A stretch of 64,000 nucleotides of DNA. It comes from Climacteris rufus. Taxonomy: Eukaryota > Chordata > Aves > Passeriformes > Climacteridae. The stretch spans positions 795,288 to 859,287 of the forward strand of contig VZRZ01008693.1 in NCBI GenBank assembly GCA_013398175.1, given 5' to 3'. The notes beneath the pieces are model-generated. The model had not been told where the DNA came from. It saw nothing but the letters and a program-made list of their open reading frames with translations, and did not search any database. Position 1 is the stretch's first letter, and every line of letters begins with the position of its first letter. Shown here piece after piece: positions 62,746 to 64,000 of this stretch. The translations under genes were made by a program, and so were the position numbers.

Positions 62746-64000
62746 GGTGGCTTAAGTAAAGATAGAGGTCAGTCACTCCTCTAATTACTGACCCGTGGCT
62801 GGGAAATGCCGTTTGTGCCCAGCATCTTCACTTATTTGAGCAGCTTTCTTGACAGATCTTGGTGTATGGAGACCACTTTTGAAAATCTTGAATTCATTAA
62901 GGGCCTGAAAAGAGCAGGGCTGCTTGTCCAGGTAAGCTGGGAAAAAATGCTACTCTTTTAACCAGTAGCTGCCTGGGAAAATCTAGCCAAGGCTTGGAAG
63001 AAAAAAAAAACAGCAGGAACACCAGCTTAGTTTAGCATGGTTACCCTGGAGACAAGAGTCCTAACACAGTTCCCAGGGAAAAGTTGAAAATGATAGTGTT
63101 ATAGAGGATGTCACTTTTTCTTTTCCTTTTTTTTTTAACTGAAAGTCCAGAGAAGTGGAAATGAATCTATCCTGTTGCTATGACGTCTTGCCAAGCTGAC
63201 TTCATGTATCTCACGCCAATGATCCATAGAGACAGGTGGTCTGAATATCAGCTCTATCATTTACTTGGCTTTCTCATTACAGCTTGTACTCTCTGTGTGA
63301 TGGTACCTGCTCTGCCCCACAGACACAGCCTATAGCCAGAGCCCCTCACACTGGGCCTGAGCAGCATTTCTCACCTCAGGGCTGAACACAGAGGGGAAAG
63401 CTGTCAGAGAGTGATAGTTGGAGATAAAAACATGGAACAAGCCAAGTTACTTTGAGACATTTGTCTTTCATATGAATTACATGTTAAACTTGCTTGTGTT
63501 TGTGTGTCAGTTTTCTCTCCCCCAAAACAGGTTATGACACAGTTTCACCACTACAAATGAGCCTATATACTTAACTCATACAAATAAATTATACTCCCTC
63601 AAATTTCTTAATGAAGCAGTACTAAATCATAAGGCATAGTTCTCAGTGACTCAACAATGGTGTTTTATATGGGATTGACTGCTTTGTCAGTAAAGTGGGT
63701 CACACTATCGATGGAAGAAGAAAGCTTCTGTTTTTTGTGTTACTTTTGGTAAAGTAATGAGATCAGTCTGTTAGGCACCAAATAGTGGTATAGGAGGAAA
63801 GAAAGGAAAATTAAGGCAAAAGAGAAACAAATCTCTATTTGTGACAGGAGATTATTTTTAATGTGTGAAGTGACCCAGTAGCGTGGAATTTCACACTTTC
63901 ATCCACGCACTAGAGGGAATTATTCTTAGAAATACAGCTCCTTAAAGAAAAGCTAGGGAGGGAACTGAGCAAATGGAGGGTTTGGTTTTTCCTCTGATGT
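62746..64000. other. Unique intron 3 sequence to the window end
   Basis: No exon, repeat or RNA gene is recognised. Short A- and T-runs occur near 63000 and 63128. Confidence 0.6.

Larger units (their letters stand above)
57747..64000 (+). other. TMEFF1: TMEFF1 intron 3 (5' part only)
   Basis: This begins at donor GTATGT and runs off the window. The next TMEFF1 exon should encode the Ser/Gly/Glu-rich linker and the second follistatin module. I found no open frame with that composition or cysteine pattern, so the intron exceeds 6.2 kb. It contains a 1062-bp solo LTR (59157-60218), an A/AAC-rich tract (61854-61908) and a CR1 3' fragment (62061-62745). Confidence 0.88.

Noticed and set aside
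62391..62776. Minus-strand frames of 88 and 98 codons
   Set aside because: They are remnants of the CR1 ORF2 C-terminus in a truncated copy, not a host gene.
57747..64000. Search for the next TMEFF1 exon (acidic Ser/Gly linker plus second Kazal module)
   Set aside because: No frame with the expected composition or cysteine spacing was found, so the exon should lie beyond 64000.
1..64000. tRNA, rRNA, microRNA hairpin, CRISPR or bacterial-type genes
   Set aside because: No cloverleaf, spacer-repeat array or operon-like coding was seen. The window is vertebrate intronic DNA.

Overview
The window is vertebrate nuclear DNA, most likely from a bird. The evidence is single exons with consensus GT-AG splice sites set in long AT-rich introns. 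The interspersed repeats are mainly CR1-type LINE fragments and long terminal repeats that I recognise as avian endogenous retrovirus families. There are no operons, no ribosome-binding sites and no long unbroken genes.

Only one protein-coding gene could be supported: TMEFF1 (tomoregulin-1), on the + strand. Two internal coding exons are present, 53472-53581 (110 bp) and 57617-57746 (130 bp). They join in frame and encode the ten cysteines of the first follistatin-like module (an EGF-like hairpin plus a Kazal domain). The signal-peptide exon would have to lie upstream of the window. The second follistatin module, EGF domain, transmembrane segment and tail lie downstream. I therefore read 1-53471 as intron 1 (at least 53 kb, possibly with upstream flank at its 5' end), 53582-57616 as intron 2 (4035 bp), and 57747-64000 as the start of intron 3. 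No CpG island or exon 1 is visible.

Layout. Positions 1-17.8 kb hold unique AT-rich sequence with CR1 relics at 3.36, 5.2-6.1 and 12.1 kb. Positions 17.9-19.6 kb are a pyrimidine-rich stretch that looks like a very old L2-type LINE in sense orientation. At 25.2-25.55 kb a TTCC/CCCT/CTGC microsatellite contains a 127-base assembly gap. An A-rich tract lies at 26.7 kb and a CR1 reverse-transcriptase relic at 35.1-35.6 kb. A solo LTR lies at 45.3-45.9 kb and a CR1 3' fragment at 48.1 kb. The two TMEFF1 exons lie among more CR1 fragments (55.1, 57.2 and 62.1 kb) and a second solo LTR of 1062 bp with a clean 5-bp target duplication (59157-60218). Eight of the eleven recognised element copies, including both LTRs, lie antisense to TMEFF1.

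Repeat family calls rest on recognition by eye, without alignment, so boundaries are approximate unless a terminus or target duplication is quoted. I did not find a new biological system. The points most worth a second look are the dated LTR insertion next to exon 3, the L2-like relic, an inverted duplication inside a CR1 copy, the gap in the microsatellite, and two candidate non-coding regulatory segments.
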